Assembly (NCBI RefSeq): GCF_027580225.2
Contig: NC_073337.2
Coordinates: 12,329,001-12,393,000, forward strand
DNA: 64,000 nucleotides
Direction of reading: 5' to 3'
DNA from: Misgurnus anguillicaudatus
Lineage: Eukaryota > Chordata > Actinopteri > Cypriniformes > Cobitidae
Shown: positions 26,301 to 64,000 of the stretch, piece after piece
How positions within the stretch are numbered: position 1 is the stretch's first letter
Layout: every line of letters starts with the position of its first letter
Translations under genes and position numbers: made by a program
The notes under the pieces: generated by a model
What the model was told of the DNA's origin: nothing
Database searches by the model: none
What the model saw: the letters and a program-made list of their open reading frames with translations, nothing else

Positions 26301-26676
26301 CACTTTAGTTATTTTCCCTACATTACATATATAACCGCACTCCATCATATCTATCATTGTAAGCAGTGTGTATGTACTGTACGATACAATGTATCCAGTC
26401 CTGGTGTCCTATAGAATGACACATCGTGTCCTTGACGATCATGACATTATAATGGTCACATTCCATGAGCACATAATAAAATGAAAGATCACAAAGCGAT
26501 GGCACGCTTTCATTATGACGTATGCACGCTTATTTAAATCAGCGAGTTCTTAGTGCGACATACTGTCAGCGAAATTACCCGCTTCGTTTTAAGAATATAG
26601 GTGACAGTATTGTACATTTATTGTACATCGCCTGTTGCACGATTCGGTATTTTACTGCGCGTGTCTCGAATCTTAC

Positions 26677-26980
26677 CTCGCTCGTAAATCGTAGCAAAGT
26701 TTCATGAACCCAGCTGATAGTGTGTGAATAATCCTTCAGACACCTGATGGAAAATTGCTGGGAAATACACCAGATTCCCGATGGACAACGCTGTTCTGTG
26801 CTGTATAAAATAGCTGCGCGATGTCCCTGGAGTCTTGATTACGCGAGAGTTAATGTCAATCTCCCTATTAGAGAACAGCAATGTGCGTATGTCTTGTTGA
26901 TGTATCTCAACTATCTCTCACACACACGGCACGGCAGGCTATCAGGCAAATCCTCTAAAGCCGTACGCTGATCTTTTAAA
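26677..26980 (-). promoter_or_regulatory. Candidate gramd4 promoter and first exon
   Basis: Reading the minus strand, a GC-rich segment with a TATA-like TTTAAAAG (about 26,975) is followed by some 270 nt of unique DNA and a strong donor GCGAG/gtaaga at 26,677. An ATG at 26,705 opens MKLCYDLRA and leaves phase 2, which joins in frame to the open stretch ahead of the gramd4 start at 21,536. Promoter and transcript are inferred; an untranslated exon is equally possible. Confidence 0.4.
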
Positions 26981-27840
26981 GGGGCCGCGCCACTCTCTAC
27001 TTTCATATGTGGACGCCGTAGGCTACACTTTTTACTCTGGCTTGGGTAGTTGATACAGTTATCTCGATAATCTAAAACTCGCTCTAAACCAAACGTTGAT
27101 AACTGATTTTGTTGGTTTTTTGTATGCATTTAGTGTAGAGTATCCTACTGCGTAAAGGATGTGGGTTCGTTGCTCAGCACGCAACGCATATTGATACAAA
27201 TGTAGACTATACTTCAAAGCACTGTCGCTGGAAAAAATCCCCAATGCATGTAAAAACGTTTGACAAAGTAATAACAAAAGCAAAAAAAAAACAACATTTA
27301 AAAAAAAGACTAAGTTAATTTTTTCATTGCAAGTTCCTGTTTATCTTTTGCTGTTATTACTGTAAAATCATAATACATTAAATAAATACGTCTAAACATC
27401 TTTAATAATCTTTGCCATTTCATTTATTTTCTATTTGAATTACAGTAGAGTAGTTTTACCATAGTAACTAACTGTAGTAAAGAGTAAAATAAAGTTAATG
27501 ACATATCAAGAACAAACATTATGCTAGAACCTCAAATATTACTTACATGTTTCTTCCAAGCATCAAAAACACAACTCTGTTCCTGCATCTAGTGACTCAA
27601 TATAACCTTTGACTACAAAGCTTAAACAATACACACCTTTTGAACCTTAATCAGCCATTCTACTGATAAGATTACATAAATTTGCAAACAGGTAAAATTC
27701 ACAGTTTTATCAAAATCAAACAGATTTAGGGTAAGTGTAGCCATTAGGCCCACCACCAAAAATGTAAGGCATTGAGACATTAAAAAGTCAATTTATGGAA
27801 ATAATCTGCTTTACAAAATAAATGTGATGTATTTATTTTA

Positions 27841-28208
27841 AATGGGACATTTCACAAGACGTTTTTAAGATGTCAAATAAATCTTTGGTGTTCCCAGAGT
27901 ATGTATGTGAAGTTTTAGCTCAAATACCATATAGATAATTTATTATAGCATGTTAAAATTGCAATGTGCCGTTTTTGGATGTGTCTTTTAAAATGCGAAT
28001 GAGCTGATCTCTGCACTATATGGCAGTGTTGTGGATGAATAATCCAGATTTAGGAGCGGTATTATCCCACAAGTGGAGCCAAATTTCAATTACCTATTTT
28101 TCACATGCTTGCAACTAAGTTACTGGGTTGTTCTTTTTCACATTTTCTAGGTTGATACAAACACTGGGGATCTAATTATAGAATAGAATTTTATGATATG
28201 TCCCCTTT
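27841..28208. mobile_element. Dispersed TTAA element, family B
   Basis: Left part TTTTTAAGATGTCAAATAA, centre GTATGTATGTGAAGTTTTAG, right end TATGTCCCCTTTAA. It is close to the copies at 36 and 38 kb, with an inserted or altered left end. Confidence 0.65.
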
Positions 28209-29039
28209 AATGTAAAATGAATCACATAATATTTAGTGTTTGTAGTTCACATGTTTAATTCTTTGGCAATCTATCTTTCAGTAAGGCTTATTTGACCTTG
28301 AGAATAGCTTTGTGCGCAAGCTAATAAAACACAACTTTCCATTACAAAGAAAGTTATATAAAATTATAAAGTACCATTTGTTCAAACACGCACAAAAATA
28401 TTTGCCACACTATCAAACAAAGAAATGGCAAAAAATTGCAGCAATGTTTTTATTTTTTGAAGAGTCCTGAAAAACATCAAAGTTCTGATGTTTCTTTGAA
28501 ACATCAAACATCTGAGACAGCATGCACTTAAATGGGGCCAACTCAACATTGCCAAATGCGACCGGGCTGGCTTGCAGGGCGCCTGAAGGGTTTAATCTCT
28601 GGGTATGCACAGGGTAATGCTGCCAACCCCCCACAACAAAGCACGTAAACTCGCATATCAGAGGATTTGTTAGACTTTTTGATTGTCCATCATTTTGACA
28701 GACATGCACTCTGAAAAATGTCTGTAAATTTACGGCCTAATTTTACGCTACTGAGCTGTTTTTATAACAGTTAGCCCAGGGCTAAAAGTAAATATTTTTT
28801 TCAACTGGCTGATTGGGCCAGTGGTTCAGATTTTCACTTGCCATGCCAAAATTTTCACTGGCCTCACCAAAAAAATATTTTTGTGTCACATATTTAAATT
28901 AATAATTTAAAGGTCAAATATAATTGTATTCATCATTAGCCTGTCAGGAATCATGGAATTAAAGGGTACATGGGCTTAAGTGATTAGGTATAGGCCTACC
29001 CTATTTTTTTTAGAAATGAAACGGAAGTTTAGCGGGATA

Positions 29040-29990
29040 CTAGTTACCTCGCCAAGAAGCCCAGCTTTTCCCTTCAAATTGTGCAAAGTGACATTGCGAA
29101 TTGAAAATTCTGTATTTTCGATTCGCAATGTCAATTTGCCAGCTGGGTTTGAAGTGAATCTTTTCGAAATTAGCAAAAAAATAAAACAAACAAACGCGAA
29201 TTACGTGCGTTTCCATAAGTTATTTGAGCGAATGACAGTGGTATTGGTAACCTAGTAACCAACAGTAAACAAAACAAGGCACGCTTGAAAAATGGAGACA
29301 AGACTGCCATGTAGTCACAATGAGGCAAGTTATTCATTTAGCAGTGCAGCTTGTAATTGCCAAACTGAATACTGTGCACAGAAGAAGGAATGCAGCATTT
29401 TTGGTTGTTACCAATACCGTCATTCGTCATTTGTTGGAAACGCACCTAATTTGCATTTTGGATGGAATCCCAGCTAATTACACGTTTTGTCCAACAAGTT
29501 AGTCTTCCCAGATTAACACATTTATTAATTTTGAAGTGTAAAAATGTGTTTCCTAGAAAAATAAAAATCCGAATCTTCACTTAAAAATTCAAAAATGTTT
29601 TTCCATCACCATGATTTTATGCGCATTTTAAAGTATTACAACTAAAACAAGATGGATATGCCAAATTTCGATTAAAAAAAATATGCGAAAACATATTGGA
29701 AGTAATTCGTATCGTTCTCTTAGCGCTCGACGTCGTCGCAATGTCCTTGCTTCTAGTGCCTTCATCAAAAATGCATGCTGCTTCTGTGCACAGCATTCAG
29801 TTTGCACTGGTAATAAATTAATAACTTGCCCCATACATCCCTTCCTGTCTCAATTTTCACAGCGTTGCTTTGTTTACTGTTGGTTACTAGGTTACCACCA
29901 CCGTCATTCACTCGAACAACTTGATGAAAACACACCGCGTTAATTTGTTTGTTTTTCTTTTATCGCGAATTTTTAAAGGATTCGGGATGG
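29040..29990. mobile_element. Foldback element with long inverted arms
   Basis: AACCTAGTAACCAACAGTAA at 29,249 is mirrored by TTACTGTTGGTTACTAGGTT at 29,875. The flanks AACAAACAAACGCGAATTAC and CGCGTTAATTTGTTTGTTT also mirror. A second hairpin, TGACATTGCGAATTGAAAAT against its complement, sits at 29,091-29,132. The ORFs here are by-products of the palindrome. Confidence 0.6.
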
Positions 29991-30638
29991 ATGAAAACCA
30001 AACTTTGTTTGCGATAATGTAACTTATATGTGGGAAAATAAATGTGCTTTTGTGTGTTATTGTGTGTAGCCTGCTTGAGACTGTTCTTGTTAAGTCCCAT
30101 ATTCATTGTTGTAAATTCAGCAATCAGAAACCTTTCATCTCTGTGGAAATTAAAGAATTAGATATGTATATAAACTATTAAGGAGAGTACAAACAAAACA
30201 CACAAATAAATATATAAATAAAATATAATAATATTGAAAATAAAATAATTTACATTTAGGACCGCAGATCTATAAGACCCTGGTAATAGCGTCATCTATT
30301 GGATGACTAAAATAATGCAACAATTGCATGGTTGCTCTGTTAAATTCCTTTATTAAAACAGTAAACGGAGAATCAAATCACTGCTGGATTTAAGGGAATG
30401 GTCAGAAAAAGGGTATATTGAGCATTGATTAAAAAGTATTCTTATCTGTAATAGTACTGTGCACTACCTTTCCAGCCTCCTGACAAATTCTGAAAAAAAT
30501 AGAGCATGATGAATTGAATATACCCTCATACCAATAAAGAATAATACGCCATTTAAATACAGATCTGCACATACCTGTATGTAGCATGATGGTATAGGGA
30601 TGTTGTTTATATACAGTACACTTAAAAATGATTCATTC

Positions 30639-30795
30639 AATTTACTCATTTTTTTTAAGGTTAGTGGTTGCAATCAATTTATTTAAGCTACATATACAAA
30701 AGCTTTTTGTTTTTTGTTTTTCAAATTATTTATGCTGAAATGTAGCTTAAATAAATTAATTGCGACCACTTACCTTTAAGAAAATGAGTTTGTCT
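30639..30795. repeat. Hairpin MITE relic
   Basis: CTCATTTTTTTTAAGGTTAG and CTTTAAGAAAATGAG, and ATTTATTTAAGCTACAT and ATGTAGCTTAAATAAATT, pair as two arms around a T-rich loop. Confidence 0.6.
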
Positions 30796-31539
30796 AAGGA
30801 GTACAGCAATACATAAGGTTTGGATACCTGTGTTCTACAAAAAGCTTAATCCATGAATCACACAGTTCATATGCTATACAGAACATAACCAAAATTTAAC
30901 ACGTGGAAACCAAAATTGTTTGTCACCCACTTTGGCAGGTGGTAAAAAACTAGGGTCCTTAAAGCGGCAAGAAACATTACGAAGCGATTCGCTTTTAATG
31001 ACACACCTGAATGAGTTGCTGTACCGCTAGATGGCGCCAGATAATAAGATGACGTTTGTACATTGCTGTACAGGTGAACTCTCCTGAGGTGAATTAACAA
31101 AAAATCCCTGAATGCCTTCTCATTAATTTATAGCAAAGATAGTTACTAAGCATGCTAATCATTTATACAGAAACATTCCCTACATTTATACCTAAATGTT
31201 GAACTTTGGAACTTTTTACCTCTCTGTGGATAAAAAATTAAATGACAAGTTACTTGCCGGGTTGTTCTTTAACATCAAAGCTGTTCTGCTTGGATGAATC
31301 TGATCTGATGGAGTTTCTCCTATTGGTTATACCACTATACACTTCAAACACCCTGCATGCTGGTCAGTGTTTAACCAGTCTGACTTTATATTGAACAATC
31401 CAGATAGGACGATAAAACAATATTCTAGTGCTGCAGGCATGAAATACGTAAATTTCGGCTTTGTATTTGATGGAGTATCAACTGTCACTGTCCCACAGGT
31501 GGGACGTTTGGCATTACATATTTAAAACAATAATTACAT

Positions 31540-32210
31540 AGTCTAAACCTACACCAATCTTGACAAACTATATACCGTTGGAAAGCTCTAAGAATGTAGT
31601 TTTAATATATCAACACCATTTTGAAAAAAAAAGTTTGTAGTAAGAGTCATTTTCTAAAATGTCGCAGACCAACAGTTGGGCCCAAAATGTTATTACATAT
31701 TTATTTGTAAATATCCCATTAACCTGAAATAACCTCAACAAACTATATATTGTTGGAAAGCTCAGGGAATGTAGTTTTCATATTTCAAGGCCATTTGATG
31801 ATAGAATTTGTATAGGGACAGTTATTTTGTTAAATGTCACTCACCCCATAGGAATACATATAAATGATTATAAATTTATAACACTAATACCCTATAAACT
31901 TGAAATAATCTTGACAAACTATATATTGTTGGAAAGCTCTAGGAATGTAGTTTTCATATTTCAAGGCCATTTGATGATGGAAATTTAGTAGGGACAGTCA
32001 TTTTGTTATTTGTCACTGACCCAGTAGGAGTCCATATGAATTCGTAAATATTCATAATTCTAATATTCTTCAAAATGAATATATGAATCTTCAAAAATCT
32101 TGACAAACTATATATCGTTGGAAAGCTCTAAGAATGTAATTTTCATATTTCAAAACCTTTTTGCATTAAACACAATGCAGAGACAGTAATTTATCAACTT
32201 TTGACAAGAT
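31540..32210. repeat. Degenerate tandem array, four units of about 180 bp
   Basis: Units starting with CTTGACAAACTATATA-type sequence recur near 31,558, 31,733, 31,909 and 32,099. Each contains TTGGAAAGCTCTA.GAATGTA and a TTTCA..CCATTTGATG segment. It lies just beyond the probable celsr1 3' end. Confidence 0.7.
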
Positions 32211-32758
32211 ATTGCAACTAACCGTTGACACCTAGTGGCCTTGGTTGGTAAAACCACTAAAAGTGTGACAGAAACTTCATTTTTTGTTATTTTCACCTAA
32301 AATTTGGTTCGGAACTAGTTGAGACTTGTGTCTTTATTGGTGTCGTGTTTTGAGAGTAAAACATTTTAATTTTTATATACATTTGATTAGAGAGTATATA
32401 CTTTATTGCATTATTTTTATTATTAAAAATACATTTAAACGGGTATAACTTTTTTGTCATTTAATATTTACAACTTTAAACACCTCAGTGTAAAACTATA
32501 AATTGTCTTCTTAAAAAAGAGACCAAGATTTTGCTTCTAAACCAAAGAATGCCAGAGTTATAGTCATTTTAACGTGCAGATCACCTTTTCACCCCCCCCC
32601 CCACTCAAAAGAGGCAGTGACAGTTATAGGGTTAAGACTGTAGGTGAGCCCCATACCCCATGAACATCAGCCACATGCAGTTTCTGCTGTTTACAGCAGG
32701 TTTGGGTGAAGATAAATTTAACCAGTTATAAAATATGAGCAAATCTGTCATTAAGTCC

Positions 32759-33873
32759 TTTATTTACAACCCAACACTGTTTTTCACATCTGTAACCTAT
32801 TAAAACTAAATGTATGTTTTGTGTAACATCAAAAATATATTTTGTGACTGAAGTGAAATATATGCTTGTCAAACAGATGAGATCATTGACATACAAATCC
32901 ATTCAGCTTTTATTTTTACAGCTTCAATTTTTGTCCAGTGTCTCAAAACATAAAAATAAATACAGCTTTACAGTAAGAAATCCAGTGTCTTCTCAAGTTG
33001 TGGGAAATTATTTAAAACATCTTTGGAATAAGATTCATATCATAACAAAACAAAACACTTTCTTTATGATCTTTTCATGAGTATAAGGGCTATGTCTTCA
33101 CAGTTCAAACATTATTATTACAATCACCATTGAATAGTCAAACTGTTAAAGTGTTGTCATGTCTTTATAATGGGCATTAACCCTTTAAAATAAATGTATT
33201 GGGGACTGCAGCACCATAGCAACCAAAATAATTAAACCTACAAATCAAATACAAAACGATTTTTGATTTGACCACCATCAGACAAAAATGGTCTTGCATT
33301 AAAATGGTATTAAAACCGTTCATTTCAATATACAAATTTAAAAATTCACATACAAAATATTACAATTTAAAAAAATATATCTACAAAATAATTACACAAG
33401 GAAGGCCAATCTCCTCTAACAGGACGGGGCGAACAGGGCACTTAGTGACAAATACAGCATTTCGTGATTTCCATTTCGTAAACGAAAATTGTCTCTACAC
33501 AGTTCCAGCCTTGTGTGATTTTGTGCGCGATCGCACAGCACTAGTGGCAAAACAATCACAAAGTCTTTTGGATATCTTCAAGGTCACCCGTCGTCACTGG
33601 AACTGAGCATACCGCTCGCCATGCTAAGGGTTGTAGTCCGACATAAAGTGGTTTGGCACATTTATCCTCGCTTACCCCTCTTTCGTATTTACATACATTC
33701 CCTTTATCTTTTCTTTATTATCAGGCAGACACTTGCAGTAATACTGTCCTCCAATAGGGCACAGATCCCAGGGACACCCCGTGGGTCTCCGCGTATCCAC
33801 CTTCACTTTCCGTCTTTCAGGTGCTGATATTCTCCCCTCATGAGGGCACAAGTTCCTCAGGTTTCCTGCTGGG
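32759..33873 (-). other. celsr1: celsr1 probable 3' untranslated region
   Basis: No coding signal follows the TGA at 33,874. The DNA downstream on the minus strand is unique and AU-rich, with AATAAA motifs at 33,719-33,714, 32,914-32,909 and 32,764-32,759. Repeated DNA begins only below about 32.65 kb, which suits an end near 32.75 kb. The exact cleavage site is a guess. Confidence 0.55.
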
Positions 33874-62349
<28,476 letters not shown>

Positions 62350-63394
62350 CTAGAGAAGAGATAACACAAAATTGAAATGTAAATGCCGGTTGCAATGCAT
62401 TTTGGGATTTCCATATGCATCAAAGTACTCGTGAACAAGAAATCACGATCAACTTTACTGCCGTATTGTGAAATGTAGGTCTACTTAAAGTTTATTTATC
62501 ACATCTCAGTGTCTCACAGTAAATGAGAAGTCACGGAGATGACTCAGAAAGATGATTAATGCACCTGAGAATCACATTAACCACGCCGACGCTTAAAGAA
62601 CTTATCGTGACCCGATACGCATTAATGGGGAGGTGCAGGAAATACAGTAAGTTGTGGTAAATAGTACCTACACTGAAATATGATTCAGTATCACTTTCAA
62701 TACTCCAACCATACATGCTGTAACGTCACATAAAACAAATAGATTACCATAGTAAACGTGCTTTTTAATAAAGCGCAGACGCCGGGTGAAAGGGGGCATG
62801 ACCCTCCCTAAGTGAAAGTCAGTCATTGTGTTCATGGCAACGGTGCCACAGGGAACAGAATGTTGTCATGTGATATAAAACAGGTCGGAGCTTATCGGTC
62901 TGGAGCGACAGGTTAAACTTTCACATGTATCTGTTGTTGTTTCTTTGAAGTGTTTTAATGAACAACGCTGTTCTAGCACGCACAATGCTGACACAAGTGC
63001 ATTTGCCAGCTCCAATTAAAACAAACACACTGAAACAAAACCAGTAAACAGTAACGTTGGTAAGATCTTAAAACAATTAGATGTGTGTGTACTGACAGAT
63101 TGATAGGTGGGAGAGTATAACTATGAGTAATTACCAAAGTGTCATTATCAAGAAAATAATAAAGTTATTGTGGAGTTAACATAAAGTTCCAGGTTAACTG
63201 CGTATACTAACTAGGTGACAAGAATTTTGTTTAGATCCGCTTTACAGAAAAACATGAAAAACTATTAACACATACCTTGAATTTTTTCATTGCTTATGTT
63301 AGACAGCATGCTTTTGTTGTTTTCTTTGTGGAACATGTCATGTATTTTAACTTTCAAGTTGAGGTGTAGGGTACTCAAGTATTTTTACAAGTAC

Positions 63395-63565
63395 ACACTG
63401 TAAAAAAATACGCTGGCTTTACTTAAAAATATAGTGCAACATTTTTGCATCCACTTTTTGTGCATACGTTGCTTAAAATTCCATGTGAAACTTACAAAAA
63501 AATGGATGCAACAATGATGCACTATATTTTTAAGTAAATCCAGCCTTTATTTTTTTCAGTGCATT
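63395..63565. repeat. Palindromic MITE
   Basis: CACTGTAAAAAAATACGCTG and CAGCCTTTATTTTTTTCAGTG, with GGCTTTACTTAAAAATATAG and CTATATTTTTAAGTAAATCC, are mirror arms. It is in the celsr1 intron to the right of exon 62,186. Confidence 0.7.
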
Positions 63566-63874
63566 TTTCAAGTATTGTACTAATCAGAATGTTCCTCTTT
63601 TACTTCACTACATCCTTGTAACCTAATCTCATACTTTTAATTCCACTACATTTCACATTATCATTCAATATTTAATTAGATTAAAAATCTAATACTTAAT
63701 TACATTTACTCAAGTAACTTAAAGTACTTTACTTAAAATATAAACAGGAAATTACTAGCATTTTAATGTACTTAATTATTAATTGTAATAAACTACTTCT
63801 ATAATGAAATGTAATGGATTGAAAAGTACAATATTATGCATGCAATGTATTGATGTAAAAGTTTGCCACAGACA

Positions 63875-64000
63875 CACTGTAAAAAAGATTTGTTGGTTCA
63901 ACTTAAAATAGTAAGTTACCTGGTTGCATTCAGCTTAAAAATATTAGTTGACACAACAATTTGTACACAACTTTTTTTGCATTATTTGAAGTTGAACTAA
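63875..64000. repeat. Palindromic MITE, cut by the window edge
   Basis: ACACTGTAAAAAAGATTTGT opens an element whose inner arm TTGGTTCAACTTAAAATAG is mirrored by TTGAAGTTGAACTAA at the window end. The right terminus is outside. Confidence 0.6.

Larger units (their letters stand above)
21537..26676 (-). other. gramd4 5' intron, provisional
   Basis: If the candidate exon at 26,677 is used, this is the first gramd4 intron. It contains the Tc1/Harbinger nest. I see no other gene. Confidence 0.4.
26981..32758. other. Intergenic interval between gramd4 and celsr1
   Basis: About 5.8 kb with a family B element, a foldback element, a hairpin relic and a tandem array. No coding block conserved with known families is visible. 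Confidence 0.5.

Noticed and set aside
28976..29943. Several 60-90 residue frames on both strands
   Set aside because: They mirror each other because they lie in a foldback element.

Overview
This window is vertebrate nuclear DNA, almost certainly from a teleost and probably a cyprinid-like fish. It is AT-rich, split into small exons by long introns, and full of fish-type DNA transposons: Tc1, hAT-like, Harbinger-like, many short TTAA-flanked inverted-repeat elements, a LINE tail, a tRNA-derived SINE and a probable solo LTR. I see no prokaryotic, viral-genome or CRISPR features.

Two protein-coding genes are supported, both on the minus strand. (1) celsr1 (cadherin EGF LAG seven-pass G-type receptor 1) fills 62.35 to about 32.75 kb. 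Twenty-nine phase-compatible exons give 1,427 contiguous residues: the end of a laminin-G domain, an EGF, a second laminin-G, two EGF-like units, a laminin-EGF, the hormone-receptor motif, the GAIN/GPS region, seven membrane helices and the cytoplasmic tail. The cadherin repeats and N-terminus lie beyond the right edge. The last exon, at 33.9 kb, adds only eight residues ending in ETSI, a class I PDZ ligand; reading through the preceding donor would remove it. (2) gramd4 lies downstream of celsr1 in the same orientation. Two N-terminal coding exons are clear (21,329-21,536 and 10,258-10,366). A candidate first exon and promoter sit at about 26.7-27.0 kb, and the rest of the gene lies beyond the left edge.

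Layout. 1-10.2 kb: gramd4 intron with hAT, TTAA-element, LINE and SINE insertions. 10.4-21.3 kb: gramd4 intron with a broken TTAA element carrying a hAT insertion. 21.5-32.7 kb: first gramd4 intron and intergenic DNA, with a Tc1 element split by a Harbinger-like MITE, a foldback element and a roughly 180-bp tandem array. 32.7-62.4 kb: celsr1. Its introns hold two long TA tracts, a transposon containing about 100 copies of a 19-bp minisatellite, paired foldback elements, a Tc1 remnant and several abutting or nested TTAA elements. 62.4-64 kb: celsr1 intron.

celsr1 encodes a planar-cell-polarity adhesion receptor and gramd4 a membrane-associated GRAM-domain protein. I see no functional link between them. 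CELSR1 and GRAMD4 are also neighbours on human 22q13.31, which supports both identifications, but the tail-to-head arrangement here differs from the human one.
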